Positions 33,440 to 47,000 of a stretch of DNA of 60,000 nt are shown here, in pieces. The notes beneath the pieces are model-generated. The model ran no database searches, was not told where the DNA came from, and was given only the letters and a program-made list of their open reading frames with translations. This stretch comes from Nematostella vectensis (taxonomy: Eukaryota > Cnidaria > Anthozoa > Actiniaria > Edwardsiidae): assembly GCF_932526225.1 (NCBI RefSeq), contig NC_064035.1:3907501-3967500 (forward strand), read 5' to 3'. Positions within the stretch are counted from its first letter, which is position 1. Every line of letters starts with the position of its first letter. The position numbers and the translations under genes were made by a program.

Positions 33440-34512
33440 GTTTATCTATTTTATTTGCTAAACCACTCATCCTCCTACCCAGAAGGCCTTGTATCGGCTT
33501 GCAGTCCTGAGGACGCGCCGCACGCCACGAAAGTCTCAAATCGAGTCATTCACTTCGTATTAGCCCCCCCCCTCCCCCATCTAAGGCGCAAAATAAGTAA
33601 ATAAAATAAGCGCCAAGCACCCTCCCACTTCGATAAAATCCATAAAGTGCGATTCGTTGCGCTCTAGTTGGTGGTTTAAAAAAAACGGCCACGTGACTTT
33701 TTGGGAGTAAAATTCAAGCCAAAATAAACACAGAATAAATAAATGTGTGAGAGCGACAAAAAAAATAAAATCTTTCAATGAGAATAAGCCCAAATCTTTC
33801 AACGAAAATAATCCCTCTTTGACGTAGAAGCTTTCTGGCTGATTCGTGAGCTTTAAATAAATTGCTTTGGGTTGTTGTTATTTTGCCGCCATAAAAGCCG
33901 GAGCGAGGCGCGCGCGCGTTTGCTCTCCAACAAAAGTCACGTGATCTGATTATCATGTTTTTGGGAAGTTACCGAGGTCGTTCCAGATATTAGAAGTCAG
34001 TCAGTCAGTCAGTTAATCCTAGCTACCTCTGTAAAGGTACAGGAGTCAAAACATAGCATTGAGCTTATCTATTTGCTTCTCTTTTTCTTTCCCAGGATTT
34101 GCTGAGGAGGGCTGCTGTGTGTTTATACGATACCAATGAACCACCGCGGGTTACACATGATTCTCCAGTGCAATCTTTTTTTTGAAATAGGTGTATAAAT
34201 CCAGGCTGACCAGGATTAGAACCAGTCCCTCGTGATCCTTCAGGACAATAAAATATAATTTGAAGTTGTGTCTTGACGGTTTTCTAAATAAAGCTATAGT
34301 AATGTAACTAGCTTTATTGAGAAAACAGTGAAGACAAAACTTCAAATTATATTTTATTTTCCTGAAGGATCACGAGGGACTGATTCTAATCCTGTTCCGC
34401 CTGTGGTATAAAGAGTTGGGCTTCCTGTATGGTCCGAAGTTTGCGCACGCGCACTTCATGTGTTATCTACAAGTAAAAAGTGTAAAATCTGCGAAGTCGC
34501 GATGGTAATAAT
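33440..34512. promoter_or_regulatory. Divergent promoter region between SPO16 and UBR3
   Basis: 1.07 kb between two start codons on opposite strands. Contains CACGTG at 33690-33695 and 33938-33943, a GC-rich block (gcgaggcgcgcgcgcg, about 33903-33918), a short (AGTC)n run near 33997 and a hairpin element at 34193-34412. No TATA box is evident. Confidence 0.5.
34193..34412. mobile_element. Near-perfect hairpin MITE in the UBR3 upstream region
   Basis: Left arm (caggattagaaccagtccct, cgtgatccttcagga, aaaatataatttgaagt) is mirrored in the right arm 34308-34405 (acttcaaattatattttatt, tcctgaaggatcacg, agggactgattctaatcctg). Arms are about 90 bp with a loop of about 10 bases, flanked by TATA-like sequence. 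It would fold as one long stem if transcribed. Confidence 0.8.
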
Positions 34513-34537
34513 ATGGCGGATTGTTCAGCCCGTGTAA
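34502..34537 (+). other. Upstream reading frame overlapping the UBR3 start codon
   Basis: ATG at 34502, out of frame with the UBR3 ATG at 34513, encodes [11 protein letters not shown] and stops at 34537. It overlaps the main start, so if it lies in the mRNA it may lower UBR3 translation. Confidence 0.4.
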
Positions 34538-37500
34538 AACAAAGCACTGCAGCTAACTTCAAGGCAAACATAAACACAGATAAGGGAAAAAGTGATCTAC
34601 GTTCCTTTTTGGATGGCCTTCTCAAACTTCAGGAGCCGTTTGACAAACACAAGAAGGAATGGAGTTCTTTCTTGATAGCTGGCGGAAAGACTCCGGAGGA
34701 ATTCAAAAACACTGTGCGCTCCTACGACTCTCCTACAATATGCGGGCTAGTGTGGAATAGAAATTTCGTAGCATATAGATGCAGGGATTGTGGGATCTCT
34801 CCTTGTATGTCTCTATGTGCAGACTGTTTTCATGCTGGTAATCATGAAGGGCACGATTTCAACATGTTCAAAAGTCAGGCTGGTGGTGCTTGTGATTGTG
34901 GAGACGAGAGTGTAATGAAGAAAGAAGGGTGCGTTGTCTTAGTTTTGGGTATTTCTTAAGAGATCTTTTCTAGCGTTTTCGTGTGTCTTGATTAGTGTTT
35001 ATATCACTCTTCTTTTGATGCTTCCTAAATATACAGTAGGTAATTCAGGCTGTATTGCTCGCTTGTTTTGACTGCTTGTTTTGTTAACAACTAAAGAGCT
35101 CTTGATAAGCTATTGAAAACCTGCTGAAGAAATAACAGGCCTTGGATTTTAGCCATGGCAAATTGTTAAATCATGATTTGTATCTGTGTAGTATATTATG
35201 TCAATTTTGTTTTACTAGTTAAAATACAACCATTTATGCAGCACTTAGAAGATTCAATAAATGATTCCAGTTTCAAATTCTGCACTGTTCCCATTTATTT
35301 CAGGTTTTGTTCAAGGCATGGCATCAAAGAGAACAACACACCCCCTTGCCGACCTCCAGATCATTTGTTTGCCATGGCAAGAACTGTATTGCCGCGACTT
35401 TGTATGCGACTGCATTACCAGCTTGAACAAGTTGATAATGAGTCTTTAGGTCTGTAAACATGATGCAGTCTACTCCTGTTTACATTTTTTTATCATGCTT
35501 ATTATATTTATCAACAGCTGTGACTGATACTGTAACTAGATATTTAGATAACTTAATAATATAGTGGAACCTGGATTTTACAATACTGGATTTTACGATA
35601 ACCTAGATTTTATGATGACATTCCTTTCTCCTGGCAGAAATACAGTGAAATGTTTCAGAAATTACCTCAATCTTACTATATTGGATACAACAATATTCTC
35701 GATTTTATGATACAAATCAGATTTAATAAAAATGCAGATTTACAGTCCAGTTTACCAGCTTGAACAAGTTGATAATGAGTCTTTAGGTCTGTAAACATGA
35801 TGCAGTCTACTCCTGTTTACATTTTTTTATCATGCTTATTATATTTATCAACAGCTGTGACTGATACTGTAACTAGATATTTAGATAACTTAATAATATA
35901 GTGGAACCTGGATTTTACAATACTGGATTTTACGATAACCTAGATTTTATGATGACATTCCTTTCTCCTGGCAGAAATACAGTGAAATGTTTCAGAAATT
36001 ACCTCAATCTTACTATATTGGATACAACAATATTCTCGATTTTATGATACAAATCAGATTTAATAAAAATGCAGATTTACAGTCCTACAGTCAGTACCTG
36101 TACAGTCTTACACAGAGTAGAGTTACCATATTATTATTTTGTAAAATGTGATAATTAACCCAACCTGGCTACAACAATATTTTCAATGGATTTTCCTTGA
36201 TATCGTAAAATCTAGGACCTCTCTGCAATGATACCTTGATTTTACGATACATTTTCTTTCTCCTGGGGCATATCGTAAAATCCAGGTTCCACTGTAAATA
36301 CTTAGACACAATAAAAAGGTCTGCTAGATGTAGGCCTTGGTACTTTCATTTTCAGCCATTACCTGTAGTACCGATACTGTTTCCCATTTTATTTTATAAT
36401 ATGATTTTATAATCATGGACCAATTTATGTGAGCCAAGGTATCCAGAGCCTCTCTTTCTATTGGGTTTTCCTTAAAATTGACTGTATTAGGAATTTAGTG
36501 TATTGGACAAATTAGTTTGTTTGTCACCTATTTTCCACAATCATGTTCCTTCCCCCTTTCTTTTGTGTGTTAGCACAGCTTTATCCATTCGTCCTATCTT
36601 TCTGTGTTTTTTTAGGGATCCCATTGCCATTTCTATTCCATAACTGCAGGAATCTAAATCATTTCTACAGCTGCCATTAGCACAATGCTTTATTTTCACT
36701 ATTTTGTTTGTAAGAAGCTCACACGTCTTGACTCATCTGAACTTTCGGGATATATTGCACTGTGACCCTATGATATGCACATGACTTTCTAGCGTCAAAA
36801 GGGTGAATTAGCCAATGGAAATGGAAGCTTGATTGGTCTATTTTTAAATTCACTTCTAGAGTCTTATGTTTTGTATTTTCAGATACCAACTCTCCTTTGA
36901 TGGAAGATGCTAATGGATTATCAGAATTCCTTATTACAATTTGTGACACAGACAATATGAAAAATGTGATGGCCGAGTGCTTAATGGTAGAAATGCGAAA
37001 TGTTGAACCTTCTAACAAGTTAAGGCCAATGTCCTTTAACACTACAGTTAGTCCACAAACCTCATCTAGGAGTTCAATGATGCCAAAAACCCAAGGAACT
37101 ACTATCACAAGGAAAGAAAGCTCCTCCTCGTTTTCGAGTTCCAGCTCCTATGACAGCTTGGACGAAGATCATAGAACATATTTGAATTTCATGATGGATT
37201 TTGTTACAAAATATGAGTTTCCTCAAAGACTTGTTACATTTTTGCTTCATTTGTTGCCTTGTAAAGAATACAAGGTAAGTATTACTAAAATTACTAAAAT
37301 AAGTTTATCCAGGCAGATTTTGGACTCATATGAAAAAAAAAAATGGAATTTTATAATACAGTATACAGAGTGTGGATCCTTTGATATCCACTTTATCATA
37401 TAGACTGGATTGTTATGAATCCAGGCAGTGCTGTAATATCTATACGGGTATTACCCACCAGTTTTCCTAGAATTATAAGGAAACGAACAGTAGTGATGTG

Positions 37501-40500
37501 GCTGTGCTCTTCATTTTTTGTAGTGCCCCTTGTATTCTGTTTCTTAAAAAAGTTGAAATATTTTGAGATTTTAAGATTTGAAATTTTGCTAAAACAGTGT
37601 CATGCGATCTGGACCCAGTCTCTTCACAGATATTTTTCAAATGACCTTTGGTGTCTGCTTAAAAATGCTGAAAACCTCACTATTTATCTCTTTTCTTTTA
37701 GGAATCATTTACTAAAGTTTTCTGTCAGCATTATCAAATGATAGCCAGAGCACTTGTATCGTCTGATGGTCCTAGTGTAGAGCAACTGTCCAATCGTGTA
37801 GTCCATGTTAGTGTACAGCTCTTTAGCAACAAGGAGCTTGCAGAAAAGATGGTTTTAGAGCAGAACCTTTTGCATGTTATGGTGAAGGTTTTACATGACA
37901 TGGTCAGGCCTGCCCTGAAGGAAGTCAAGGGTGGAGGTATGTATTCATGTCCTTTGGGTGGTGCTTTTATTATAATATGCTGCTTAAAATGTCCATAAAT
38001 TCAGGTTGTTGTCTTAAATATAGGGTATTTCAGCTGTCTAAAGTATGACAAGTGTCTAATAACTGGGGTTGTAGTATACTAGGCCCTTTAACCTGGTGAA
38101 GGTGAGGCCTATTTTTGTATATTTTAAGAATACCTAGATGACAACAGTCGTTGTATATTTTTAGATCAGCTGCTTTCATATCAACTAGTCGTCAATTGTG
38201 ACAACCGAGCATTAAGTCACCACTGCTACTGGCCAATCGTCAGTGACTTTATCAACATCCTGTCTCATAAGACGGTTGCAGAGATGTTTATGAAGAATCA
38301 TGACCTCATCAAACAGTGGATGACATTCATACAGTATCTTACAGGTTTGTTGAAGATTATCTCCTGCCTTTTTTCAATAAGTAGCCTCCAATGACAAGGG
38401 TGTCCTTTGCAAAAGCTCAAATTGTTCAATTGTTTTTTTAGAGTTGAAACTCATGAGCTGTTTCATCTTCTCAAGTTTTTTTTTCTTTTATATTATTTTG
38501 AGTTTTGATTGAATCTATCATCTCACAATTTCATCCCATTAGTGGCTGAAAAGGGCACTTCAGAGATCCCTCCTAGAAATATTGCCCTGTTACTGTGTTC
38601 CTTTTATTAAAATGGTAATTTGGTTTTGTGGTTTGAATTTCTAGTATTATACTCTTTTCTTTGGTGTTTAGGGATGAACACAACGTATCGCCAAGTGATG
38701 TCTCACATAGAGTTTGAACCGACTGTCTACTTCACTTCCTTCTCAGTGGAGCTCGAAGCAGCATCCTCACCATTGTGGAGTTTCATCAGCGGCTGCAGAG
38801 TCCTGGTAAAATTTGATTTCTATGAAAATCCATGCTGTTGAACTGAAGCATTCTGCTTATTTAGCAGATCTGGCATGGAAGCACAGTAAACTATTTACCC
38901 TTTTATACAATTTTATAAGTTTTGAACAAACTAAAAGGAAAACAAGAGCTACTGCATAACATGATTACATTTTATTTATTTATTCATATGTTCGACTATT
39001 TTTGTTGTTTTGTCTTACAGGATAGCTCTGTTTGTTTGAAGAACATGATTGTTGGTAGTACAGAGGCTCTATGGAAATGGTACAAGCACATTGACTCAAT
39101 GGTAAAGTGAAGTGATACATTTTCCGAAAGATCTTCAAATTAAATGTTTTAATGTTTTGGGTCTGCCTTTAATCGAACACTTTGTGAGAGAAAGTTTTTT
39201 GGTGTTTTGCTTAATCCTGTATTAAAGGTTTTTGATCCCTTTTATATGCAGCCAAGACATGGGGAAGTGACATTTCACCTTCCACTCCATCGTTATCTTG
39301 CAGGGTTTTTGAGTGTGGTAAGTTTAAAGCAGATACACTCTTTTATACCCCTTTGAATGTGTTTGCTTGGTAACCTTATTCCTCTTTTCAGGCTACCTCT
39401 CATTTTAAAATGCCACTGCATGGGATTATTCCAAATCATGATCTATTAAGGCTGATGGTGGAACATCTGCTTCAAACTCAGGTACTCTATCATATACACA
39501 GTTATTATGGGGCCAAAGAGCCCCCTAGAAGTTGGGGGGCTCAGTTCACCGAAACTCTTAGAAAGGTGTTGGGGATTATTGTATTAAAAAATGTCCTTCC
39601 TCTTGGTAGTCCCTAGGTGCCAATGGGTTTTTAGGGGTCTAGACAATTCTCATAACTCAGGAAATAGTCAATTTCTATTTTATACTTTAATAAAGGTATT
39701 TTGGCAGTTTATAATTCTGGGCCAAGTACCAATTGTACTCCTCTTTCAAATCATGCTAATACAGTACCTGCTCTATTATCTATTCTAAATTGTAGGCAGC
39801 TGTCTGTGAGATAAGGGCCGGTCGATGGGTACGGAATGGTGCCCAGATCAGGAGCCAGGTTCGACTGTATGAGGAGTGCCAATTCTGCAACTCTATGGTA
39901 GATTTGGACATTTTTATGCTACAGGTACTGTGGAGTTAACATGCATTTAAAAATCGCTATTTATTGGCAGCTCTACCGAATGTACTTTTAACATTTACTT
40001 GTAAAAAGGAAAATGTGTTTTAAATGTTTCTTCTAGATTGGCCAACTGTTTAATGTATAAATGACTTGCCATATTGTTTTTGATAAATTTCAGTCACAGA
40101 ATATCCAATCCCATTTTTATTTCAATTAGTAGGAATATGAATATTTTAATTAACAGTCTAACACAAGGTTTTGTACTTGTAATTACCCAACAGGTGTGTG
40201 CCACATTCCTCGATCCTGACTGTTTCCTGAACGCCGTACTTGAGAGGTTTGGTATCCAACACTGGTTCCAGTTTGGCGAATCAGCAGTACCTACACCACC
40301 CTGTTTTGATGCAGAAACAGATATAACAATGGTTGAAGGTGTCCTCAACCTCATCATCACACTCCTTAGCTTTCGGCAGCATCTTGGTAAGTGTTACTGT
40401 TATACAAAACTCTCACCATAAAACCTCTTCAATTTACATTTGTTCCATGTCAAATAAAACAACACCATCTTAATTTATTGTACATACAATACATGCATGA

Positions 40501-43079
40501 ACTGCTAAGATCTATTTTAGTCATTCCAAGATACTGTACGTTGTCACAGCCTGAATTGAGAAGTTATCAGAATTCCCCAGTGAAACCATATTAAATGCTA
40601 TAGTCCAGTAAGCTATCATCATCAAACATTTCTTACTGATTCCATCACAAAATAGAATGTCCTTGGAAAACAACCTTGTCGGAGCGCAGCTTGTGATTTA
40701 ATGCTACACCACAAGCTGTAGCCACTACCACTTTATCCAAAGTTAAATTATGGTTCATTTCTTGACAGGGATGAACTCAAAGGAAATAATTCGCAAGGAG
40801 ATGGTTGCTCAGCTATGTATGTCTGATAGAACACACAGTCAGCTAGTTGACTTGATATCCTTTTATAGTACAAATGAGAAATAGATCTGAATTTGATTTT
40901 ATTCCAATTAGATTTTTTTTATCTGATATCTTCTGTATCATCATGTACCATTCTTAACTAGTCCTACATACCAGACAAACCTGGCCAGTCTCACAAAGTT
41001 CAGGATTTTGAGACAATCCTAGCTGAGGTATGTTATCATGTAATACTTTTTATAGCAGACTAATAAATATTTCTCTTACTGTAAGGAAATGTTTTAACAG
41101 CAACACAAAACAAAAGTTTTGAGTTCAAGAAAAGGCAAGCAAGTGATGGTGCTCACAAGTATTGAATACTACAGTAGCAACTTCTGTATTTTCCTTTGCT
41201 TGCAGTTGGCAGACTACAAAGCTCCAGGGTTTGAATGTGGATGGATGCAACAGGGGATGTACACCCCTAAAGGTCAGCTTAAACTTACATCACTTATTAT
41301 CTTTTTAATGATAAAATTTATTTTATAGTATATAAAATTAATAAAAAAAAATTGTATTTATAATGTCCCTGCTTGACCAGGCTTGTCAAACAGTTCAATA
41401 CAATCAGTGATGAATCTAATTTTAGTGCTTCAGTAGTGTGTCAACAGCCACATGGCTTAGTGGTTAGATCAATAGACTAGTGATCGTAAGTCAGGGGTTC
41501 GATTCCCACTGAAAACGATTTGTTTTTATTTTTCATATATTCCTGTCAATCTTATATAGTAATTACCTAGAAATATACAACAGTTGTTTTATTGTACAAA
41601 ATATATTAAACAGTTGTAAATAATTGTTGCAGTTGCTTCATGTATGTTTACGGCCTATTTTTTCAATCTTGTCAAGTACAAATGATTGTGTTATGGAGAT
41701 CCTGCATAACACATAATATTTTCAGATGAAGTCTGGGAGAATGAGTTTGACTTCACTCATGTGGTGCATAGAGCCATACAGCGGCAAGACATCCAGTCTG
41801 CCATGAGCAGATACTGCACCTTGTAAGTATACAGACTAGGCGCTTGACAATGTTGATTTCACATCATGTGATTAACTTTTTGCCCTTCCCTCATCATTTA
41901 TCTTTGGTCGTCGTGTTTGGTTTATATTTGTTTTGTCATCGATCATTACTTTTCTGTGTAGCATGAGCCGGAGTGGCAAGACAAATGTGTCGAGCTCAGT
42001 CTGGCCACCATTTCATTCATTGAAACCACTTCCCAAGGGCTTTGAGGGTCTACTTAAGCTATTGCACTGCAAAACTCTGCATGGACTGCTCTTCTACATC
42101 TTTCACAAGGTGGGATATGCCACTTGGACTAGCTTGATTGAAAGCAATTACATCATAGCCAATGTCTCATCTACAATATGCAACTTGGCGGAGTTGGTAT
42201 GGTTCTGTTGGCTCAATATAACCACTGCAAAATGATTCTTTTCTTCAGGGGTGTGTGGGTTTGGGTATAATTTTGGTAAACTGAACCAAAATCATGCATC
42301 CATATTTTGCTTGGAAAGTGTGCCAAGATGGTTTTCATTTGCTGAATTAATTTAATTAAAAATGGTGATTATTATATTGAAAAAAGAAATATGTACGAAA
42401 AAATTAGATATATTTGTTAAATATCAAATATGTCTTTTAGGCATCATTGGATAAAAGTGTCATGCCAGAAGCAGTGTTGTACATGGCCACACACCTGACA
42501 AGTCTCGCCTTAGACTCAAAACCACCTGTTGGTGCAGCTGTAAGTTATGTCACTGCTAATATATTGTAATATGACATTTATGTTTGTTTTGAATACTGTT
42601 ATGTAAGTTGAAAAATCCTACTATTCTCATGTTATGTCCTGCTCTCTTTTGTTTATCTTATGTTTCTGATGTTTGGAATGTCACATGACTCAGAATATCT
42701 CTGCTGTCTCTTGCTACATAATGTTAATTTTCCATGCATCACAAGCAATTCACTGTAACAGTTTAGTTTTTTTTTCAGCCAAACCATTAATTCTGTCATT
42801 GTGTATACCAGGGGGCGGTAAGGGGGGGTCCCTTCATGTTTCACAAGTTTCAAAAATTGAAAATCATGTTTCACGATAAACTGGTGGCAAGGGTTGATCT
42901 TTATAACTCGGAAATCACGATTCACAGATTTTAAAGAGCATATATCACGATTCACACTGATCAAATTTTGCCATTCATGAATCACGGCAAAGGTAGCAAT
43001 CACAGATCATGGTTTACAATTTGTCATTTTCACGGTAAACAAAAACGGCCGTTCACGGATCACAAGACCCTTACCGTCC

Positions 43080-43151
<72 letters not shown>

Positions 43152-43922
43152 AATTAATTCTATAATAAACTTATAAATCACAATTTGAAGTTTTAGGAAT
43201 TTATATGTCTTCTAGTGGCATGATCCCTAAATTTTTCCAGTTTTATTAGAAGGTATACAGTTATGAGTTACACAACACAAGATAAATGCAGAATATACTT
43301 ACATTATTTTTGTTGTTTTCTATGTGATATCTATAGGAAGTCAAGCCAAATGTTTTAAGTCTACATCAGACGGATGATATTGGCAGCCAGATTGTCTCTA
43401 GATGTATTGATTATCTTGATGTACATGGTACGTTACTCTCAGAAATACCCTTTTTCTTGGTGTAGCACAGTATTTTAAAAACATTGTTTCCTGATGCAGT
43501 TTTTTATTCTTAGGGGAAAATGTCAAGGGTTTACACCAAGTTGAGGACCTGAGATCCATCAATCAAGAATTGCTGACACGTCTATATCAAAGTCTGTTAT
43601 ATTACTTTTTAATTTTTTCGTAAGGCTTTTACATTATAAACCTGTTTTTCCACCTCTACCTGAACCTTTATCAGAATACCTATAATCAAGTAGTAATTTG
43701 GGTATGGTGCCAAATATCTTCACTCCTGCTAAGCAACCATTGCTGATATAGACAAAGTTTCTTGCACTCTCAAATACCCAAATACCCATACCCCCCCTCC
43801 CTCTCCCTCCCTCCCTCCCCCTCCCTCCCTCCCTCCCTCTCCCTCTCTCTCCCTCTCTCTCCCCCTCTCTCTCCCTCTCCCCCCTCTCTCTCCCTCTCCC
43901 CCCTCTCTCTCCCTTTCCCTCT

Positions 43923-44008
<86 letters not shown>

Positions 44009-47000
44009 TCCCTCTCTCTCCTCTCCTTTATGCAGATCCTGTTCAATTTTGTAATCGTTACTCTTGCAGACCCATCAGCCCCAATAAATCCAGAACAAGA
44101 TTCATGCCATGACGTCTGTGTTGTGATGGCACATGCCCTTCATCATGTAATGCAGCCAAAACTCTTCAACTCTTTCCTTCCTTTCATGGCTGAAGTGCTC
44201 ACAAGTGCTTTGAGTAAGTGGCTGGTATGGCTTCTACACTATGCCCAGATGCCTGAAATACATAGGCCCAACTCATTTCAAGGTCCAAAGATTCTAGAAT
44301 ATTATGCCCCAATATGCTTGATAATGTCCTAGGGCACTCTCCTGATATAAAATGGCTGTTGTTTTTAAGCAAATTACAAGCAAACCTGTTGTCAGCAACA
44401 AGCACTCACAATGCCATTGCTAGACTGAAGAATGACCACAGTGCATTGTTGGAAAAAAGGCATACCATCTTGATTGTGTATTGTCTTGTAATTGTTAAAA
44501 CACAATATCTTTTTTTAATATTGACAAAAAAAAATTATGTTTGTTGAAGGTCTTTTTGTCTCATGTTTGTTTCATGACCCTGGGTTTCCGAGGATGTCTA
44601 AATGTTGGGCAAAACACTTTGCTTAGAGCATATGTAGTCCAGTCTTAGATTTTCTTTTTCTAACACAACTGCATATTGTATTATATTTTCCAAAATTGTG
44701 ATTTATTGAAACTCCTTTGTAGATAATCAGAGCAACACTCAAGAGAAGGTGTCTCAGTTGCAGCATATCCAGTACCTCTTGGAGATGTTGCCAGCGCATA
44801 GACAAAGGCTGGTCAGAAAGCTGACTGGACATCTAGTCAGGTGGAAGCACTCCCAATATTACTATGCAGATACACATCTCTGATATATGCAATTCAAAGC
44901 ATTGACTAGGATAGGCGAACCTTTATTTACCAATAGAAGTCCCTTTGTTACATAGTCTGAGAAAAATGAATATTTGGGCAACTCATGAACAGCTTTGATC
45001 AACAAAGCTGGTTTGGTTTATCTTAACTTGGATCCTGTTTATCAGCATTAAGCCACAACTATTTGTTGTGGTCAGCACAGTTCATGAGTTGGTTAGAGAA
45101 CAAAAGTCACTGCCATATTTTATGGAGTGGCTATCGGTATTGAATACAATGGGTTGACAATTGTTTTCTACACTTAAAAATCAATATCTATCCTTACAAA
45201 TGGACATGGGTTGAACTATTCCTTTTAACAGGAGCACTTCCCTGCCATGTTCTCAAATATCCCCCACTTATGATGATCTGTTTTATTTTAATGTCAGTTG
45301 ATGTTTATTTATTTTATTACTGACAGCATTTATTTCATTTGTTTGTACAGCGTTTCGGAACGCTACAATATTCCAACCAAGAATCTTGTTCTTGTTAGTG
45401 ATGATACTCAGGTAAGTGAAGGAAATGTGTTTTTCTATCGAGGGAATGTATGGTTGTATGTACACGATAAGGAAGGGATGGATGTGTTTCCTTGACGGAT
45501 GAAGCCTCCCCTGAGGTGATGAAGGTATCTTCTTGGAGGCAAAATGTTTTTCCATCAGAAGGGTTAAAGGCTAACAACCTAAGATAATGAGGTATTTTCC
45601 CTAGGACAAATTGTGTTTCTGGACCATATGAGGATAAAGGCTCCCCTGAGGTGATCCTTGTGTCAAAATATGTTTCAAACCCTAAGAGGGGTAAAGACTA
45701 CAACCTGATGAGACCTTCATGAGAGGGTGATGGAGGTGTTATCTTGATGGGAGAAAGATCCATGGGGTTTAAAAAACCTTTATTTTGGGTTTCTCCCTCA
45801 AAAAAGAAGATACATCTGGAAGAATTGGGAGAAAGTATGCTGGTCCTTTAGATAGATCCTATGATTGTTTTTGTCCTATCCTTCCTTGACATATGAACTA
45901 TACAAAAGCAGTCTCCAGATATGCTTTGCTATGATGTCAGAGCAGAGTTTTAGCTTCCTAACACCAGATCTAATACCTTTTAATTCTCCAGCCATTGGAG
46001 TTATCCATGTTACTCATGTATCTGGTGAAATACCATGACTGGTTATTCAGGGTAAGTCATGTCTTATTTGCTTTGGAAGGTAAGCTACCTTAGGGTCTTG
46101 CTATCTTATGATCCATGAAATAACTGAGATTGGCTGTTATAGGTGCACTCTGTCCCACCTGGATGGCCAAGAGGTTTGCCAGACCTTGACTTCCCCTCTG
46201 AAAGCATGGTTGATAATGTGAGACACAAGATCGGACTGGTAATAGAGCCAGTGCCTATGATCACTGATAGTACACCATCCACACCCCAGGATCTAACTTC
46301 AGGATATCAAGGTAATCATGGATTTAGATGTGAAAAGTTACAAGCGATAGATGACTGCCAAGAGGAAACTCACTGGAGAACCACCCATCGAATCACATGG
46401 TCACAATAAGACCTTGCTTAATGCGATTGCAAAAGTAAAATATATAAAATGTAGTTAGTGCCCATGTACCCATGTACTCATAAAGGTACTCGTATTCTCA
46501 TCGCCATAATCCTACAACTATTTGCTTTGTTTAGGTGCATCTGTTGGGGATACACCTACTCAGGTCAGAGCTGCAGAGATAACAAAGTTGTCTTTACAAC
46601 AACAAAGTGACACCACTTTGGAAAATCTCATCAAGGCGTTTATCGCCATCACAGAGGCTCCAGAACGTAAGTCTAACCCGTCAATTAAGTCTTGATTCAC
46701 ACTTACAAATCTAAAATTTACCATCTCAGGGAAGCCTTTCAAGCCTTTGAGCGGGGGTGGGGGGGGGGGGGTTCGGTTACCCATTCCGAACCCCCCCTGG
46801 TTACAGTCCTGTAATTCATATGAGTAATCCTTACCCATATTAACTGACAAAGCCCAAAGCTTGTTATTTTCTCTTCAGACATTGCAAGGAGTCTGCTTCG
46901 TAGCTGTCGGGGAGACCTGTCTCTAGCCATAAACATGCATCTTAACATGGAAGAAACGATGCCAGATTTGGAACACCAGCCTTCGTCACAACCTGAGGAA

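Noticed and set aside
41449-41520. Functional tRNA gene
   Set aside because: A and B boxes are good, but the acceptor stem halves do not pair, so a SINE or pseudogene is the safer call.
43729-44112. Arg-Glu-rich and Ser-Leu-Pro-rich reading frames
   Set aside because: Both come from the (CT)n microsatellite.
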